Assembly (NCBI RefSeq): GCF_003122325.1
Contig: NZ_QFBC01000016.1
Coordinates: 62,001 to 126,000 of the forward strand
Direction: 5' to 3'
Length of the DNA stretch: 64,000 nt
Source of the DNA: Rhizobium album
GTDB taxonomy: Bacteria > Pseudomonadota > Alphaproteobacteria > Rhizobiales > Rhizobiaceae
Part shown: piece by piece, positions 36,460-45,493 of the stretch
Position numbering within the stretch: the stretch's first letter is position 1
Layout of the letters: every line of letters begins with the position of its first letter
Translations under genes and position numbers: made by a program
The notes under the pieces: generated by a model
Told to the model about the DNA's origin: nothing
Database searches by the model: none
The model's input: the letters and a program-made list of their open reading frames with translations, nothing else

Positions 36460-36803
36460 TTGCGCCAGGCGCAAATGTGTGCGTCTATCTCGCCTGCGGT
36501 GTGACGGACATGCGCAAGGGGATCGACGGCCTGATGTCGCTGGTGCAATCGTCGCTCCGCCAGAAGCCCGCGTCCGGCTCGGTGTCTGCGTTTCGAGGCC
36601 GTCGTGGTGATCGCATCAAGCTGCTGTTTTGGGATGGGCAGGGATTTTGCCTCTACTACAAGGTCCTAGAGAAGGGCCGCTTTCCCTGGCCCTCCGCGAC
36701 CGATGGCACTGCCCGGCTGATGGCAGCGCAGTTGTCGATGTTGTGGGAAGGTATCGACTGGCGGCGAACCGCTTGGACATCTGCGCCGATACGGGTTGCG
36801 TAG
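36456..36803 (+). CDS. tnpB: IS66 accessory protein TnpB
   Basis: A 115-aa IS66 Orf2 protein, intact. It shows the family block CGVTDMRKGIDGLMSLV and LLFWDGQGFCLYYKVLEKGRFPWP (read as LLFWDGQGFCLYYK and LEKGRFPWP). Its ATG lies inside the end of tnpA, as usual in this family. It is needed for IS66 transposition, but its biochemical role is not established. Confidence 0.93.
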   Translation: MIAPGANVCVYLACGVTDMRKGIDGLMSLVQSSLRQKPASGSVSAFRGRRGDRIKLLFWDGQGFCLYYKVLEKGRFPWPSATDGTARLMAAQLSMLWEGIDWRRTAWTSAPIRVA

Positions 36804-36857
36804 AGTAGAGGCCAATCTTTACAGTTAGATAGGTGGCATTCTGACGCCAAATCGGGT

Positions 36858-38450
36858 ATGGATTTTGGCATGGAAGAAGGCCATTCGAATCTGCCGGATG
36901 ACGTCGATGCGTTGCGAGCCATTATCGCCGCGCAGGCCGATAGGCTGGCTGAACAGGCTCGAAAGCTTCAATCCCGCGACACCCTGATCGACAAACTGAA
37001 GGTGCAGCTTGCGGTTCTCAAACGGGCACGGTTCGGCTCGTCGTCCGAGAAGATGGACCGCGCCATTGAACAGCTCGAACTGGCGCTGGAAGATATCGAG
37101 GCGGCCGAGGCGGAAGCCATGGCAGTCTCCGGGGTCCAGGCATCGTCGTCGACTGCCGGTCCAGCAAAGGCCAAGCCGAGCCGCCAGCCATTGCCAGATC
37201 ATCTGCCACGCCATGACGTGACGCACCAGGCAAGCTGCTCATGCCCAGTCTGCGGCAGCTCCGACTTCATCCGTTCAGGCGAGACCGTCAGCGAGGTTCT
37301 CGACTATGTCCCGGCCTCGTTCCGTGTCGTGCGTCATATCCAGCCCCGCTTCACCTGCAAGGGTTGCGATACGCAGGTTAAGGCCGAGATGCCGTCGCTG
37401 CCCATCGAACGCGGCAAGTCGGGACCGGGGCTGGTTGCCCATGTGCTGATCGCCAAATATTGCGATCACCTGCCTCTTTATCGCCAATCCGAGATTTATG
37501 CGCGGGAAGGCGTCGATCTGTACCGCTCGACCATGGCCGACTGGATCGGCAAGGCCAGCACATTGCTGGAGCCGCTGCTAGCGAAGCTTCGAGACCATGT
37601 GTTCGCTGGCCGTCGACTTCATGGTGACGACACGCCCGTTCCGGTTCTAGAGCCAGGCAAGGGCAAGACCAGGACCGGGCGCTTGTGGACCTATGTTCGC
37701 GACGGACGTCCCTGGGGTGACACGATCCCACCTGCAGTCTGCTACTTCTTCAGTCCGGATCGCAGGGGATTGCATCCCGGGCAGCATCTGGCCACTTTCT
37801 CCGGCGTGCTGCATGCCGACGGTTATGCAGGCTTCCGTGATCTCTACGAACCACACAAGCCAGGCGGCCCACCGACCATCCTGGAAGCCGCCTGCTGGGC
37901 GCATGCAAGACGCAAGTTCTTCGATCTGACAAAGTCGGGCAAAGCACCGATTGCGGAGGAAGCGCTGCGTCGGATTGGCAAACTCTACGACATCGAAAAG
38001 GCCATTCGTGGTGAACCGCCAGATGTGCGGAAAGCTGCACAGCAACATAGTGGCACTCCCAAGGTCGAAGCCTTGCGGCTATGGCTGGACGACAATCTCA
38101 AACGCCTGCCGCAAAAATCCGGAATAGCGGAAGCGATCCGATACGCGCTTTCCCGCTGGAAATCGCTGTGCCGCTTTCTTGAAGACGGCACCATCGAGAT
38201 CGACAACAATGCGGCCGAACGGGCGATCCGGCCAATTGCGCTCGGCCGCAAGAACTGGCTATTTGCGGGATCAGACAAGGGCGGCGAACGCGCCGCTGCA
38301 GTCCTGTCGCTGATCGAGACCGCAAAGCTCAACGACCTCGATCCAGAAGCCTACCTGCGGGAGGTACTCACCCGCATCGCCGATCATCCCATCAACCGGA
38401 TAGACGAACTCCTGCCGTGGAACCTGCAAGTTCTGTCAGAAATGGCCTGA
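36858..38450 (+). CDS. tnpC: IS66 transposase TnpC
   Basis: An intact 530-aa DDE transposase. It has an N-terminal coiled coil (about residues 20-60, [20 protein letters not shown]), then a zinc-binding CSCPVCG region about residue 130, the central DDE domain starting around [21 protein letters not shown] and the Glu-containing [10 protein letters not shown], and the IS66 C-terminal domain. An ATG at 36870 is also possible. Since tnpA is broken, whether the element is active is open. Confidence 0.94.
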   Translation: MDFGMEEGHSNLPDDVDALRAIIAAQADRLAEQARKLQSRDTLIDKLKVQLAVLKRARFGSSSEKMDRAIEQLELALEDIEAAEAEAMAVSGVQASSSTAGPAKAKPSRQPLPDHLPRHDVTHQASCSCPVCGSSDFIRSGETVSEVLDYVPASFRVVRHIQPRFTCKGCDTQVKAEMPSLPIERGKSGPGLVAHVLIAKYCDHLPLYRQSEIYAREGVDLYRSTMADWIGKASTLLEPLLAKLRDHVFAGRRLHGDDTPVPVLEPGKGKTRTGRLWTYVRDGRPWGDTIPPAVCYFFSPDRRGLHPGQHLATFSGVLHADGYAGFRDLYEPHKPGGPPTILEAACWAHARRKFFDLTKSGKAPIAEEALRRIGKLYDIEKAIRGEPPDVRKAAQQHSGTPKVEALRLWLDDNLKRLPQKSGIAEAIRYALSRWKSLCRFLEDGTIEIDNNAAERAIRPIALGRKNWLFAGSDKGGERAAAVLSLIETAKLNDLDPEAYLREVLTRIADHPINRIDELLPWNLQVLSEMA

Positions 38451-38462
38451 CCGGACGCTTAC

Positions 38463-38470
38463 GGAAAAGC
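38463..38470. repeat. IS66 target-site duplication, right copy
   Basis: GGAAAAGC directly after the right inverted repeat, identical to 35961-35968. Confidence 0.92.
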
Positions 38471-38589
38471 AGCCAGTCTCAGCAGTGCAAACAGGTCGAT
38501 AAAGCTGTCATGTGATGGCGGCCTCATCACCATGTATTGCTTCAGTCCGCGCTCGTTCTCCTCATCGGAGAGCTGCAACCAAATTATCG

Positions 38590-39492
38590 TCAGATCATGG
38601 CAGCCGGGGGCTGGGCCCGCTTGTCCAGCATCGCCAACGAATCCTGTTTGGGCGAACGCTCGAACCTGCGCGAATACTCGCGACTGAACTGGGAGACACT
38701 GTCGTAACCAACAGCTTGCGCCGTCCGCGTCACGTCATTGCCCTTGGAAAGAAACTGTCGCGCAGCCTGCAGTCGCAGCGCTTTCTGATATTGGATCGGG
38801 CTTGTCGCGGTAGCCGATCTGAAATGCCGGTTAAAGGCCGGAACGCTCATACCGGCGACTTCGGCGATGGTCCTAACGGTGACAGGCTGATCGAAGTGGG
38901 ACCGCATCCAAGCGATGGCTTTGCGTATTTGCGCCCGACTGCCTTCCTCGCGGACAAACTGCCGCAGCACTAAACCATGCGCACTCTGCAGCAGGCGGTA
39001 CAGCAGTTCACGCTCCCTTGGTCTCGCCAGCGCGGCGATATCTCCTGGGGCATCCAGCAGCCTCAGATGCTGGCTCCAAGCCTCGAGCAGTTCCGCCGTT
39101 CCTTCCGCCACGCTGAAACTTGACGGTTCAGGAAGGCTCGGCGCCGGGGGAGGCAGATCCGCAAGCAGTTCCCCGAGCAGCAGAGGATCGACGGTAAATC
39201 CGACTGCCACATACGGCTCGTGGTTTGCTGTTTCGAATAGGCACCGTGTGGCGGGTAGTTCGATTAGCGAAGCGAACGATCGTCCGGGTCCCTGGTTCAG
39301 TGTTTCGTTCCCGATTACAAGTTGCTTGGTCCCCTGAAGCACCAAGCAGAAACCCGGTCCGCACAGCGTGGTTTCTGGATCACAAACGCCATGCGATATC
39401 GCAACGCTCAACCGCGGAACAGGAGTCGTCATCTGCGGTCCGGCGAAATGGGCCAGTACGCGATCGCGCATTTTTTTGAGTAAGTCTTGCAT
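38590..39492 (-). CDS. AraC family regulator (AraC_N type)
   Basis: A 300-aa regulator. The N-terminal two thirds match the AraC_N sensor common in regulators beside alcohol dehydrogenases (GFCLVLQGTKQLVIGNETL). The C terminus has the two helix-turn-helix motifs (TVRTIAEVAGMSVPAFNRHFR and TRTAQAVGYDSVSQFSREY; each given here in the order seen). No clear ribosome site precedes the ATG. It is divergent from the quinone-oxidoreductase-like gene at 39996, 500 bases away, and likely controls it. Confidence 0.9.
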   Translation of the reverse strand: MQDLLKKMRDRVLAHFAGPQMTTPVPRLSVAISHGVCDPETTLCGPGFCLVLQGTKQLVIGNETLNQGPGRSFASLIELPATRCLFETANHEPYVAVGFTVDPLLLGELLADLPPPAPSLPEPSSFSVAEGTAELLEAWSQHLRLLDAPGDIAALARPRERELLYRLLQSAHGLVLRQFVREEGSRAQIRKAIAWMRSHFDQPVTVRTIAEVAGMSVPAFNRHFRSATATSPIQYQKALRLQAARQFLSKGNDVTRTAQAVGYDSVSQFSREYSRRFERSPKQDSLAMLDKRAQPPAAMI

Positions 39493-39995
39493 CGATCAAA
39501 TCTAACTCGACGCGTGGACGTGAACAAGCCAAATGATCCGATTAGGCAAAAATTGGATCGAATCCGGCGTTGTTTAATTGCAGGGTAGGAACGACATTTG
39601 GAGGGAACAGCTTGAGACGACATGCGAAGGGCCACCGTTGCACAGACTAACCTTCATCCACACGCTCATGGAATGAGATGATCACGCTCAATAACTCGAA
39701 AATTTCATCAATACCCCCCGGGGTCGCGGCGAGGGCCGCGCAACGTCATCATCCGATCGACCAAACAGCCCGCATCGGCGATCATGGTGAAGCATCCAGT
39801 TTGAATACAGCACCTCGCTACGTCGGGTTGTAGTAACCCAAAGCGGCAACGCGCAAACGTCGGATTCGGCCGCTCCAACGTACTCGTCCACGAGTGCATT
39901 TGCCCGGTCGCGTAGTTGAAAGACCACCGAACGTACAATCCCCGACGTCGCCTCGACGTTCGACACACCATCAACCAATCCCAGGAGAAAACTAG
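39493..39995. other. Long promoter region between araC and oxidoreductase genes
   Basis: About 500 bases between divergent starts. It has an AT-rich part near 39540-39580 and no supported gene. It is expected to hold both promoters and the AraC site; I could not define the site. Confidence 0.4.
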
Positions 39996-41003
39996 ATGAA
40001 AGCCATGATCCTTGACGCGCCTGGCGGCCTTGATCGTATTCGTCTTGCAGACATCGACGATGCGCGTGCACCGGCCGCCAATGAGATACGCGTCCGCATG
40101 AAGGCTGGCTGTATCAATTATCACGATTATGGAGTCGCCAGCGGCAGGGCGCCGACAGAAGACGGTCGCATCCTGCTGGCAGACGGCGCGGGGATCGTCG
40201 AACAGGTCGGGAGCGAAGTAACAGACTTCCTGCCCGGCGACGCTGTGCTGACCTGCATCTTTCCGCAATGGCGTTCGGGGCCGCCGCAAGTCTCCGACTT
40301 TTCGCAGACACCGGGCGATGGAGTAGACGGGGTCGCATGCGAGACGTTCACAGGGCCAGTTGGCCTGTTTACACCGATACCGCGCGGCTACAGCATGGCG
40401 GAGGCGGCGACGATCACGACCGCCGGCGTGACCGCTTGGCGCGCGTTGCTAGTAAATGGCCCTCTTCAGGCCGGTGAAACAGTGCTCGTGCAAGGCTCGG
40501 GCGGCGTGTCGCTCTACGCGCTTCAGATCGCCAAGGCGCTCGGTGCCAGGGTGATCGCTACATCCTCCTCCTCGCACAAGCTCGCGCGGCTGCGCGCGCT
40601 CGGCGCGGATCATGTCATCAACTATCGTGACGAGCCGGAATGGGGTCGCCTTGCGCACGAATGGACCGGCGGCAAGGGCGTCGACCACGTTATCGACGTC
40701 GGCGGGCCGACAACCCTACCGCAGTCGATTGAGGCCGTGAAGATCGGCGGTCATATAGCGATGATCGGCCTCCTCGGCGGCCTGGAAGCCAAGATCCCGA
40801 TGATCCCAGTGTTCGCCAAGCAGATCCGGTTCCAAGGTTGCCTCAATGGCAGTTGGCAAGACCAAGCTGACCTAGTGGAATTTTTAGCCACGCACGAAAT
40901 CAGGCCGGTCCTCGACCGCAGTTTCAGGCTTGAGGAACTGGCGGAGGCCTTTCGATACGAGGAGTCGGGACAGCACTTTGGTAAGATCGTCATCGATATT
41001 TAA
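39996..41003 (+). CDS. Zinc-independent MDR oxidoreductase (quinone oxidoreductase/ADH-like)
   Basis: A 335-aa medium-chain dehydrogenase. The GroES-like N domain is followed by the NADPH fold (VLVQGSGGVSLYALQIAKALGA, read as VLVQGSGGVSLYALQ) about residue 165. It lacks the Cys cluster that binds structural zinc in classical alcohol dehydrogenases, so a zeta-crystallin-like quinone or enone reductase role is more likely. A CAGGAG site precedes the ATG. It is followed by a strong terminator and is therefore monocistronic. Confidence 0.9.
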   Translation: MKAMILDAPGGLDRIRLADIDDARAPAANEIRVRMKAGCINYHDYGVASGRAPTEDGRILLADGAGIVEQVGSEVTDFLPGDAVLTCIFPQWRSGPPQVSDFSQTPGDGVDGVACETFTGPVGLFTPIPRGYSMAEAATITTAGVTAWRALLVNGPLQAGETVLVQGSGGVSLYALQIAKALGARVIATSSSSHKLARLRALGADHVINYRDEPEWGRLAHEWTGGKGVDHVIDVGGPTTLPQSIEAVKIGGHIAMIGLLGGLEAKIPMIPVFAKQIRFQGCLNGSWQDQADLVEFLATHEIRPVLDRSFRLEELAEAFRYEESGQHFGKIVIDI

Positions 41004-41019
41004 TCAAATGCTGGCCAAC

Positions 41020-41045
41020 GGCGGGCATGCATTTGCCCGCCTTTT
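41020..41045 (+). terminator. Rho-independent terminator
   Basis: GGCGGGCA and TGCCCGCC form a perfect 8-bp stem around a 6-base loop, followed by TTTT. It lies 16 bases after the oxidoreductase stop. Confidence 0.9.
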
Positions 41046-41295
41046 CACCTGAGGACTGTACGTCCCGGGATTGTCAAATGGCAGCGACGGCGCTTCTACG
41101 ATGAGCTGAGTAGGGGAGGGAGCAATGTCCTGGCCCGACGGCTGGTCTCGCAGCAGCCATTGCCGCCGTAAGCCGCTGTACAGTTCGAGCTACTCAGGGA
41201 GCCCCCCATCGCCGAAACGTGCATGTTTGAGGTTCTCCACGTGCCTTTTGCTGAGCCTGCTCCACTGTCGTTTGTGCCTCGGGAAGCAGGCGAGA

Positions 41296-41787
41296 TCACT
41301 CGATTTGCGGCCCGCGCTCGAGATAGGTACCAAGAGCCACAAATGTTTTGACGCTCTTAAAGCCCTCTAGACGATGAAACGTACCAAGGAGTTTTTCGAG
41401 GGATGCAGGATCTTCGGTTCTGACCTTCAGAATCATGGCTGTGTCACCGGCGACAGTGTGGATCTCTTCGATTGCGCTGGAGCTCGTCATTTCTAGAACC
41501 CTGCGCGTCGTCTCCCAGTTGCTAGTTTCTAAATGAACAAATGCGAGAAGGTTTTTGCCGATCTTTGGCCCATCAAGCAGCGCCACCGTTGCGCGGATAA
41601 AGCCGCCAGTTCGGAGCCGCTTTACGCGCTCATGAACGGCCGGTGGCGAAAGATGGATCTTATTGCCGAGTTCGCCGTAGCTTAACTCCGCGTTCTCAGC
41701 CAACAGACTTAACAGTTTTCGGTCCATTGCGTCTAACCCATCATCAAGATGCCTTTTTCGCCGAACGTGCTTCGTAACTTTTTCCAT
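41296..41787 (-). CDS. Lrp/AsnC family regulator
   Basis: A 163-aa regulator. It has an N-terminal helix-turn-helix (LDAMDRKLLSLLAENAELSY, then LGNKIHLSPPAVHERVKRL) and a C-terminal RAM ligand domain with the GDTAMILKVR-like motif. An unusual basic 20-residue tail precedes the HTH. A GGAGA site before the ATG at 41787 supports this start. It is divergent from the amino acid dehydrogenase gene and probably responds to the amino acid that enzyme oxidises. Confidence 0.92.
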   Translation of the reverse strand: MEKVTKHVRRKRHLDDGLDAMDRKLLSLLAENAELSYGELGNKIHLSPPAVHERVKRLRTGGFIRATVALLDGPKIGKNLLAFVHLETSNWETTRRVLEMTSSSAIEEIHTVAGDTAMILKVRTEDPASLEKLLGTFHRLEGFKSVKTFVALGTYLERGPQIE

Positions 41788-41808
41788 AGGCTTGTCTCCG
41801 CATTTTCT

Positions 41809-41854
41809 CCGAATATTCTGCTGTTAATATTTTACTGTAACGAACATTATTCGG
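41809..41854. promoter_or_regulatory. Candidate Lrp-type operator between lrp and dehydrogenase
   Basis: CCGAATA (41809-41815) and TATTCGG (41848-41854) are perfect inverted halves 39 bases apart, near four DNA turns, with an AT-rich centre. The spacing would suit an Lrp oligomer that bends DNA between the divergent genes. Confidence 0.5.
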
Positions 41855-41870
41855 CAAAGGAGTAACTTGA

Positions 41871-42899
41871 GTGGAGATCGCGACACACCCTGATTTCGAC
41901 GATCACGAGATGGTTCTGTATTGCACGGACAAGACTACAGGGCTTCGCGCGTTCATTGCGATCCACGACACGACCCTAGGCCTTGGCATGGGCGGATGTC
42001 GGATGAGAGCCTATGGAAGTGATGCAGACGCTTTAAGCGACGTCTTACGCCTGTCGCGGGGGATGTCCTACAAGTATGCTGCGAGTGGATTGGAGCATGG
42101 CGGAGCTAAAGCCGTGATCATTGACGATTTAGATGCCAGCAGACGTACGGAACGTCTCCTAGCGTTCGGACGCATCATCGAAAGGCTTGGCGGCCTTTAC
42201 ACGACTGCGGAAGATGCCGGCATTTCTACTGCTGACGTTCGTTTGATGAGCTCGGTCACTGAGCATATTCGAAACCTTCCTTTGGAAGATGGAGGCGAAG
42301 GCGCTCTTTGTACCGCTTGGGGCGTTTTTCACGGTATCCAGGCTGCTCTTGAGTTCCGCGGGTTCTCTGACCTGTCCGACCGCGCGGTGGCGGTTGAGGG
42401 ATTGGGTAAGGTCGGCATGGCGCTTTGTGAATTGCTCAAGAACGCTGGTGCTCATTTGATCGTTTATGATCTCGACGAGCAGAAAGTTCGAGCCGCCCAG
42501 CAAAACTTTGGTGCAACGGCTGTGGCGTCAGGACAAATTCATCTGGCTGACGCCGACGTTTATTCGCCCTGCGCGCTGGGAGGGACGCTCAACCAAAAGA
42601 CTATTCCGGAAATCCAGGCCAAGATTATCGCCGGTGCTGCGAACAATCAATTGAGCGCCCCGTCCCAGGATAAGCTGCTCTGGGAGCGTGGTATTACCTA
42701 TTGCCCCGACTATGTCGTAAACGCCGGTGGTGTTCTGTCGGTGGCGCGCAAGGGCGTTCAGTTCAAGCTGGCAGAAGGCTTGTCCCGCGTGGCAGCAATC
42801 CACGAGACGACGCACAAAGTTTTGGCCATGTCAAAAGCCGAGGGCATTCCCACGGGAGTGGCTGCTGACCGCCTCGCGCGTAGACGTCTGCAAGGATAG
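41871..42899 (+). CDS. Leucine/phenylalanine dehydrogenase-like enzyme (Glu/Leu/Phe/Val family)
   Basis: A 342-aa NAD-dependent amino acid dehydrogenase that would deaminate a branched-chain or aromatic amino acid to the 2-oxo acid. It has the substrate loop LGMGGCRMR, the Lys residues in MSYKYAASGLEHGGAKAVI (read as MSYKYAASG and GGAKAVI), and the NAD fold VEGLGKVGMALCELL about residue 180. GTG start at 41871 with AAGGAG upstream. It is divergent from lrp. The length fits the octameric leucine/phenylalanine dehydrogenase type. The exact substrate cannot be told. Confidence 0.9.
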   Translation: MEIATHPDFDDHEMVLYCTDKTTGLRAFIAIHDTTLGLGMGGCRMRAYGSDADALSDVLRLSRGMSYKYAASGLEHGGAKAVIIDDLDASRRTERLLAFGRIIERLGGLYTTAEDAGISTADVRLMSSVTEHIRNLPLEDGGEGALCTAWGVFHGIQAALEFRGFSDLSDRAVAVEGLGKVGMALCELLKNAGAHLIVYDLDEQKVRAAQQNFGATAVASGQIHLADADVYSPCALGGTLNQKTIPEIQAKIIAGAANNQLSAPSQDKLLWERGITYCPDYVVNAGGVLSVARKGVQFKLAEGLSRVAAIHETTHKVLAMSKAEGIPTGVAADRLARRRLQG

Positions 42900-43477
42900 C
42901 TATTGATATCGGCGGAAAGCAAGCAAGGACCTTGGCGACTGTTGCGAGCGACACCAGCCGAACGATGACCGGTGAGCCGCTCCCACATGGCCCGCAGGCT
43001 CCCGTCGAGTTCGAGAAGCGGCAGAGAATCTGACCCGCGGGTGTCTTAAACTCGCCGCTATTCAACCCATCATTACTGCCTCCCGCATGAGAGCGAGAGC
43101 TCAGTCGGAAGGGCACTCGCATTTTAAGGATGCCGAGACGAGGACAATTGAACCGTCTTCCTCGATCAGGCATGTCCATCGACTACACTCCCAATCGGGA
43201 GATTTTTGCGCCTATAGCCTTGCGATGAAGAGTAAAGCTTCCCAGCGATGCGGAGGCCGCGTGCGCCCGCCGCAGTGATGTTCGTTGCAACCTGTGTAGC
43301 CGCGTCCTCGTCTGCCCAACCACATGCAACTCGGCTTTTATTGCGAGCAGCGCCAGATACGTTTCGAACTTCTAGTTTAGCCGCCGAAATTTATCCGCGG
43401 GCCTGAAGTGAGACCTCCGGGCGCGGTCGGCCGCACGCGGTCCATCCTTTCGCTTCAATAGTTAGGATTTCCCGACT
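42900..43477. other. Intergenic region, no gene recognised
   Basis: About 580 bases between two convergent genes. Short frames only, with no ribosome site or motif. A tRNA-like stretch near 43090-43170 does not fold into a full tRNA. The region may be relic DNA. Confidence 0.4.
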
Positions 43478-44377
43478 TCAAGCACGTGCCGCCGAATAGT
43501 CCATGTTTTTCAGGTCTTCGAGCAAGCTTGGTCCTGTCGGCAGCCAGCCAAGTTTTTCCCGGGTCAGTGCGCTCGAAGCCGGGATGTCCGCCGCAGCGAA
43601 CATGGTGAACCAGCCGAAATGGGCTTCCGCCTCTTCTTTCGGGAGTGAGACTGCCGGGAACCCGAGCCCTATCGCGACCGCTTCGGCGATATCACGCGCT
43701 GCAACACCCTCTTCGGCCACAGCATGATAGCGGGCGCCAGGCTCGGCGCGACCAAGCGCCTGGACATAGAGCTTCGCCACATCGTTCACATGGCCTGCAG
43801 CCCAGCGATTGGCGCCCTGGTCGACATAGGCAACGACGCCCTTGTCGCGAGCCATGTCGATGTAGAGCGAGATGAGGCCCTGCCTGAAGGTGTCGTGCAC
43901 CTGCGGAAGCCGAACGACACCGAGGTTGACGCCCGCTTCGAGCTGTTCCTGGCCAGCAAGTTCCGAGGCTATCCGCGGATTGAAATGACTGGCGTCGAAC
44001 ACATCCTCGCGAGCGGGTTCACCATCCCCAGGATCGCCGATGCCGACACCCGAAGTAACGAACATCGGCCGGTCCGATCCTTTCAAAACTGACCCGAGCG
44101 CGGCAATGACACGGCGATCCTTTTCGCAGTTGGCGACGAAATTGGAGAAGTCATGATCGAACGCCGTATGAATGACGGCGTCGGCATTCTCGGCTCCTTT
44201 CGCCAGGCCTGCGGGGTCCTCCAGTGTTCCGCGATAAGCGGATGCGCCGGCACTTGCCAGTTCTTTCGCGCCGGAGTCGGACCGGGTGAGGCCTATCACC
44301 TCATGGCCAGCGGCCAACAGTTCGCGAAGGACACGGGATCCGATGAAACCGGTGGCACCTGTCAGAAAAACACGCAT
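43478..44377 (-). CDS. Extended SDR (NAD-dependent epimerase/dehydratase-like)
   Basis: A 299-aa Rossmann protein. It opens with RVFLTGATGFIGSRVLREL (TGxxGxxG, extended SDR type) and has GLTRSD at the end of strand 2. The usual YxxxK is not obvious; the region near VRLPQVHDTFRQG is of the type seen in stress-linked SDRs near HTH regulators. The ATG at 44377 follows CAGGAG. It is divergent from the XRE/MmyB-like regulator and probably repressed by it. Substrate unknown. Confidence 0.88.
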   Translation of the reverse strand: MRVFLTGATGFIGSRVLRELLAAGHEVIGLTRSDSGAKELASAGASAYRGTLEDPAGLAKGAENADAVIHTAFDHDFSNFVANCEKDRRVIAALGSVLKGSDRPMFVTSGVGIGDPGDGEPAREDVFDASHFNPRIASELAGQEQLEAGVNLGVVRLPQVHDTFRQGLISLYIDMARDKGVVAYVDQGANRWAAGHVNDVAKLYVQALGRAEPGARYHAVAEEGVAARDIAEAVAIGLGFPAVSLPKEEAEAHFGWFTMFAAADIPASSALTREKLGWLPTGPSLLEDLKNMDYSAARA

Positions 44378-44429
44378 ATGAAATCTCCTGCATTGACGTG
44401 CCAAGTGATCTCATGAAAAATTGTCCTGT

Positions 44430-44445
44430 TAAAGTAGTAACTTTA
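44430..44445. promoter_or_regulatory. Candidate operator of the XRE/MmyB-like regulator
   Basis: TAAAGTAGTAACTTTA is an inverted repeat with perfect TAAAGT/ACTTTA arms and a 4-base centre, between the divergent SDR and regulator genes. Confidence 0.55.
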
Positions 44446-44472
44446 TCATGGTATAATTGTTAATAGGTTCGC

Positions 44473-45303
44473 ATGAGCGACAACGCTTCCGAAAATGCTC
44501 TTGGCATATTTCTCCGCGACCGGCGCATGCGCCTCGACCCGGCTTCATTCGGCTTTCAGAGAGGACGGCGCCGCACGCCGGGCCTGCGTCGCGAGGAAGT
44601 CGCCCAGCGCGCCAATATAAGCCCAACCTGGTACACCTGGTTGGAACAGGGACGCGGCGGAGCGCCCTCCGCCCATGTGCTCGATCGCATCGCAAAAGGC
44701 CTGATGCTGACCGAGCCTGAGCGTGATCATCTGCATATTCTCGCTTTCGGCCATCCGCCCGAGCCCCACTACCGCCAATACGATGGCATTACTCCCAGGC
44801 TGCAGCGTGTGCTGGACTCGATGCCTTTCAGTCCGGCGATCATCAGAACGGCCACATGGGATGTGGTCGCGTGGAACAAGGCTGCGGTCGTTATCCTGAC
44901 GGACTATGCCAAGTTGCCTAAGGAGCGTCGCAACATTCTTCGCATGATGTTCTCCGACGAGCGCATGCGCGCCGCGCAGGACGAATGGCGCACCGTCGCT
45001 CGTTATCTCGTTGGCGCATTTCGGGCCGACGCCGCGCGCGCTGGGGCGGGTGTGGAAATCCGAAAGTTGGTCGACGAACTCTCCGCCAGCAGCCCGGAAT
45101 TCAAGGTAATGTGGGACGACAACGAAATCACAAGTACACGCGAAGGCATCAAGCGCCTTCATCATCCCGTCCTCGGATTGATCGATCTGGAATTTTCGAC
45201 CTTCTCGGTCGAAGGCCGGTCCGATCTAAACATGATGATCTACAGTCCGGCAAACTCCGAGGTGATGGAACAGTTTCGCCTACTGATTACCGGCGCTTGT
45301 TGA
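44473..45303 (+). CDS. XRE family regulator with MmyB-like ligand domain
   Basis: A 276-aa regulator. The N-terminal helix-turn-helix is of the MmyB-like type (RRRTPGLRREEVAQRANISPTWYTWLEQG, read as TPGLRREEVAQ and ISPTWYTWLEQGRG). The C-terminal PAS-like MmyB domain (RTATWDVVAWNKAA, about residue 130) may bind a fatty acid or other lipid in this family. It is divergent from the SDR gene, the usual neighbour of such regulators. Confidence 0.92.
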   Translation: MSDNASENALGIFLRDRRMRLDPASFGFQRGRRRTPGLRREEVAQRANISPTWYTWLEQGRGGAPSAHVLDRIAKGLMLTEPERDHLHILAFGHPPEPHYRQYDGITPRLQRVLDSMPFSPAIIRTATWDVVAWNKAAVVILTDYAKLPKERRNILRMMFSDERMRAAQDEWRTVARYLVGAFRADAARAGAGVEIRKLVDELSASSPEFKVMWDDNEITSTREGIKRLHHPVLGLIDLEFSTFSVEGRSDLNMMIYSPANSEVMEQFRLLITGAC

Positions 45304-45480
45304 GCTTGGCCGAAAGAGGTCACGCGGGCTGGAGCATTCCGGACTCTAGGGGCTGGGGACTGCGGTGCTCACTAAGGCGCGCGTTGCTCATGTTGGTTCT
45401 CCCATCGGCACTATGATTACGTTGCAACCTATTGGGTTGCCGGTGCTCATTCCAAGTTGACAATGTGAGACAAAGTCGGT

Positions 45481-45492
45481 ATTGGATACAAT
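45481..45492. promoter_or_regulatory. Candidate GntR operator at the gntR-M20 operon
   Basis: ATTGGATACAAT (ATTG/CAAT arms) ends one base before the gntR ATG. The ATAC-containing palindrome resembles FCD-type operators. A GCAACC/GGTTGC hairpin lies at 45424-45440. Autoregulation is likely (inference). Confidence 0.45.
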
Positions 45493-45493
45493 C

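Larger units (their letters stand above)
35969..38462 (+). mobile_element. IS66-family insertion sequence
   Basis: A 2494-bp element with terminal inverted repeats GTAAGCGCCCGGTGA at the left and the reverse complement of GTAAGCGTCCGGTCA at the right, flanked by a perfect 8-bp duplication. It carries tnpA (frameshifted), tnpB and tnpC in the standard order. The perfect duplication shows a single simple insertion between an nmrA-like and an araC gene, apparently without breaking a gene. Confidence 0.95.

Noticed and set aside
39688-40071. Minus-strand frame of 127 codons across the araC/oxidoreductase promoter region
   Set aside because: It overlaps the start of a well-supported gene and has no recognisable protein features.
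43087-43175. tRNA-like stretch with AGCTCAGTCGGAAGGGC and a TTTAAGG loop
   Set aside because: The acceptor stem does not pair and no proper T arm or discriminator/CCA end is found. At best a decayed fragment.
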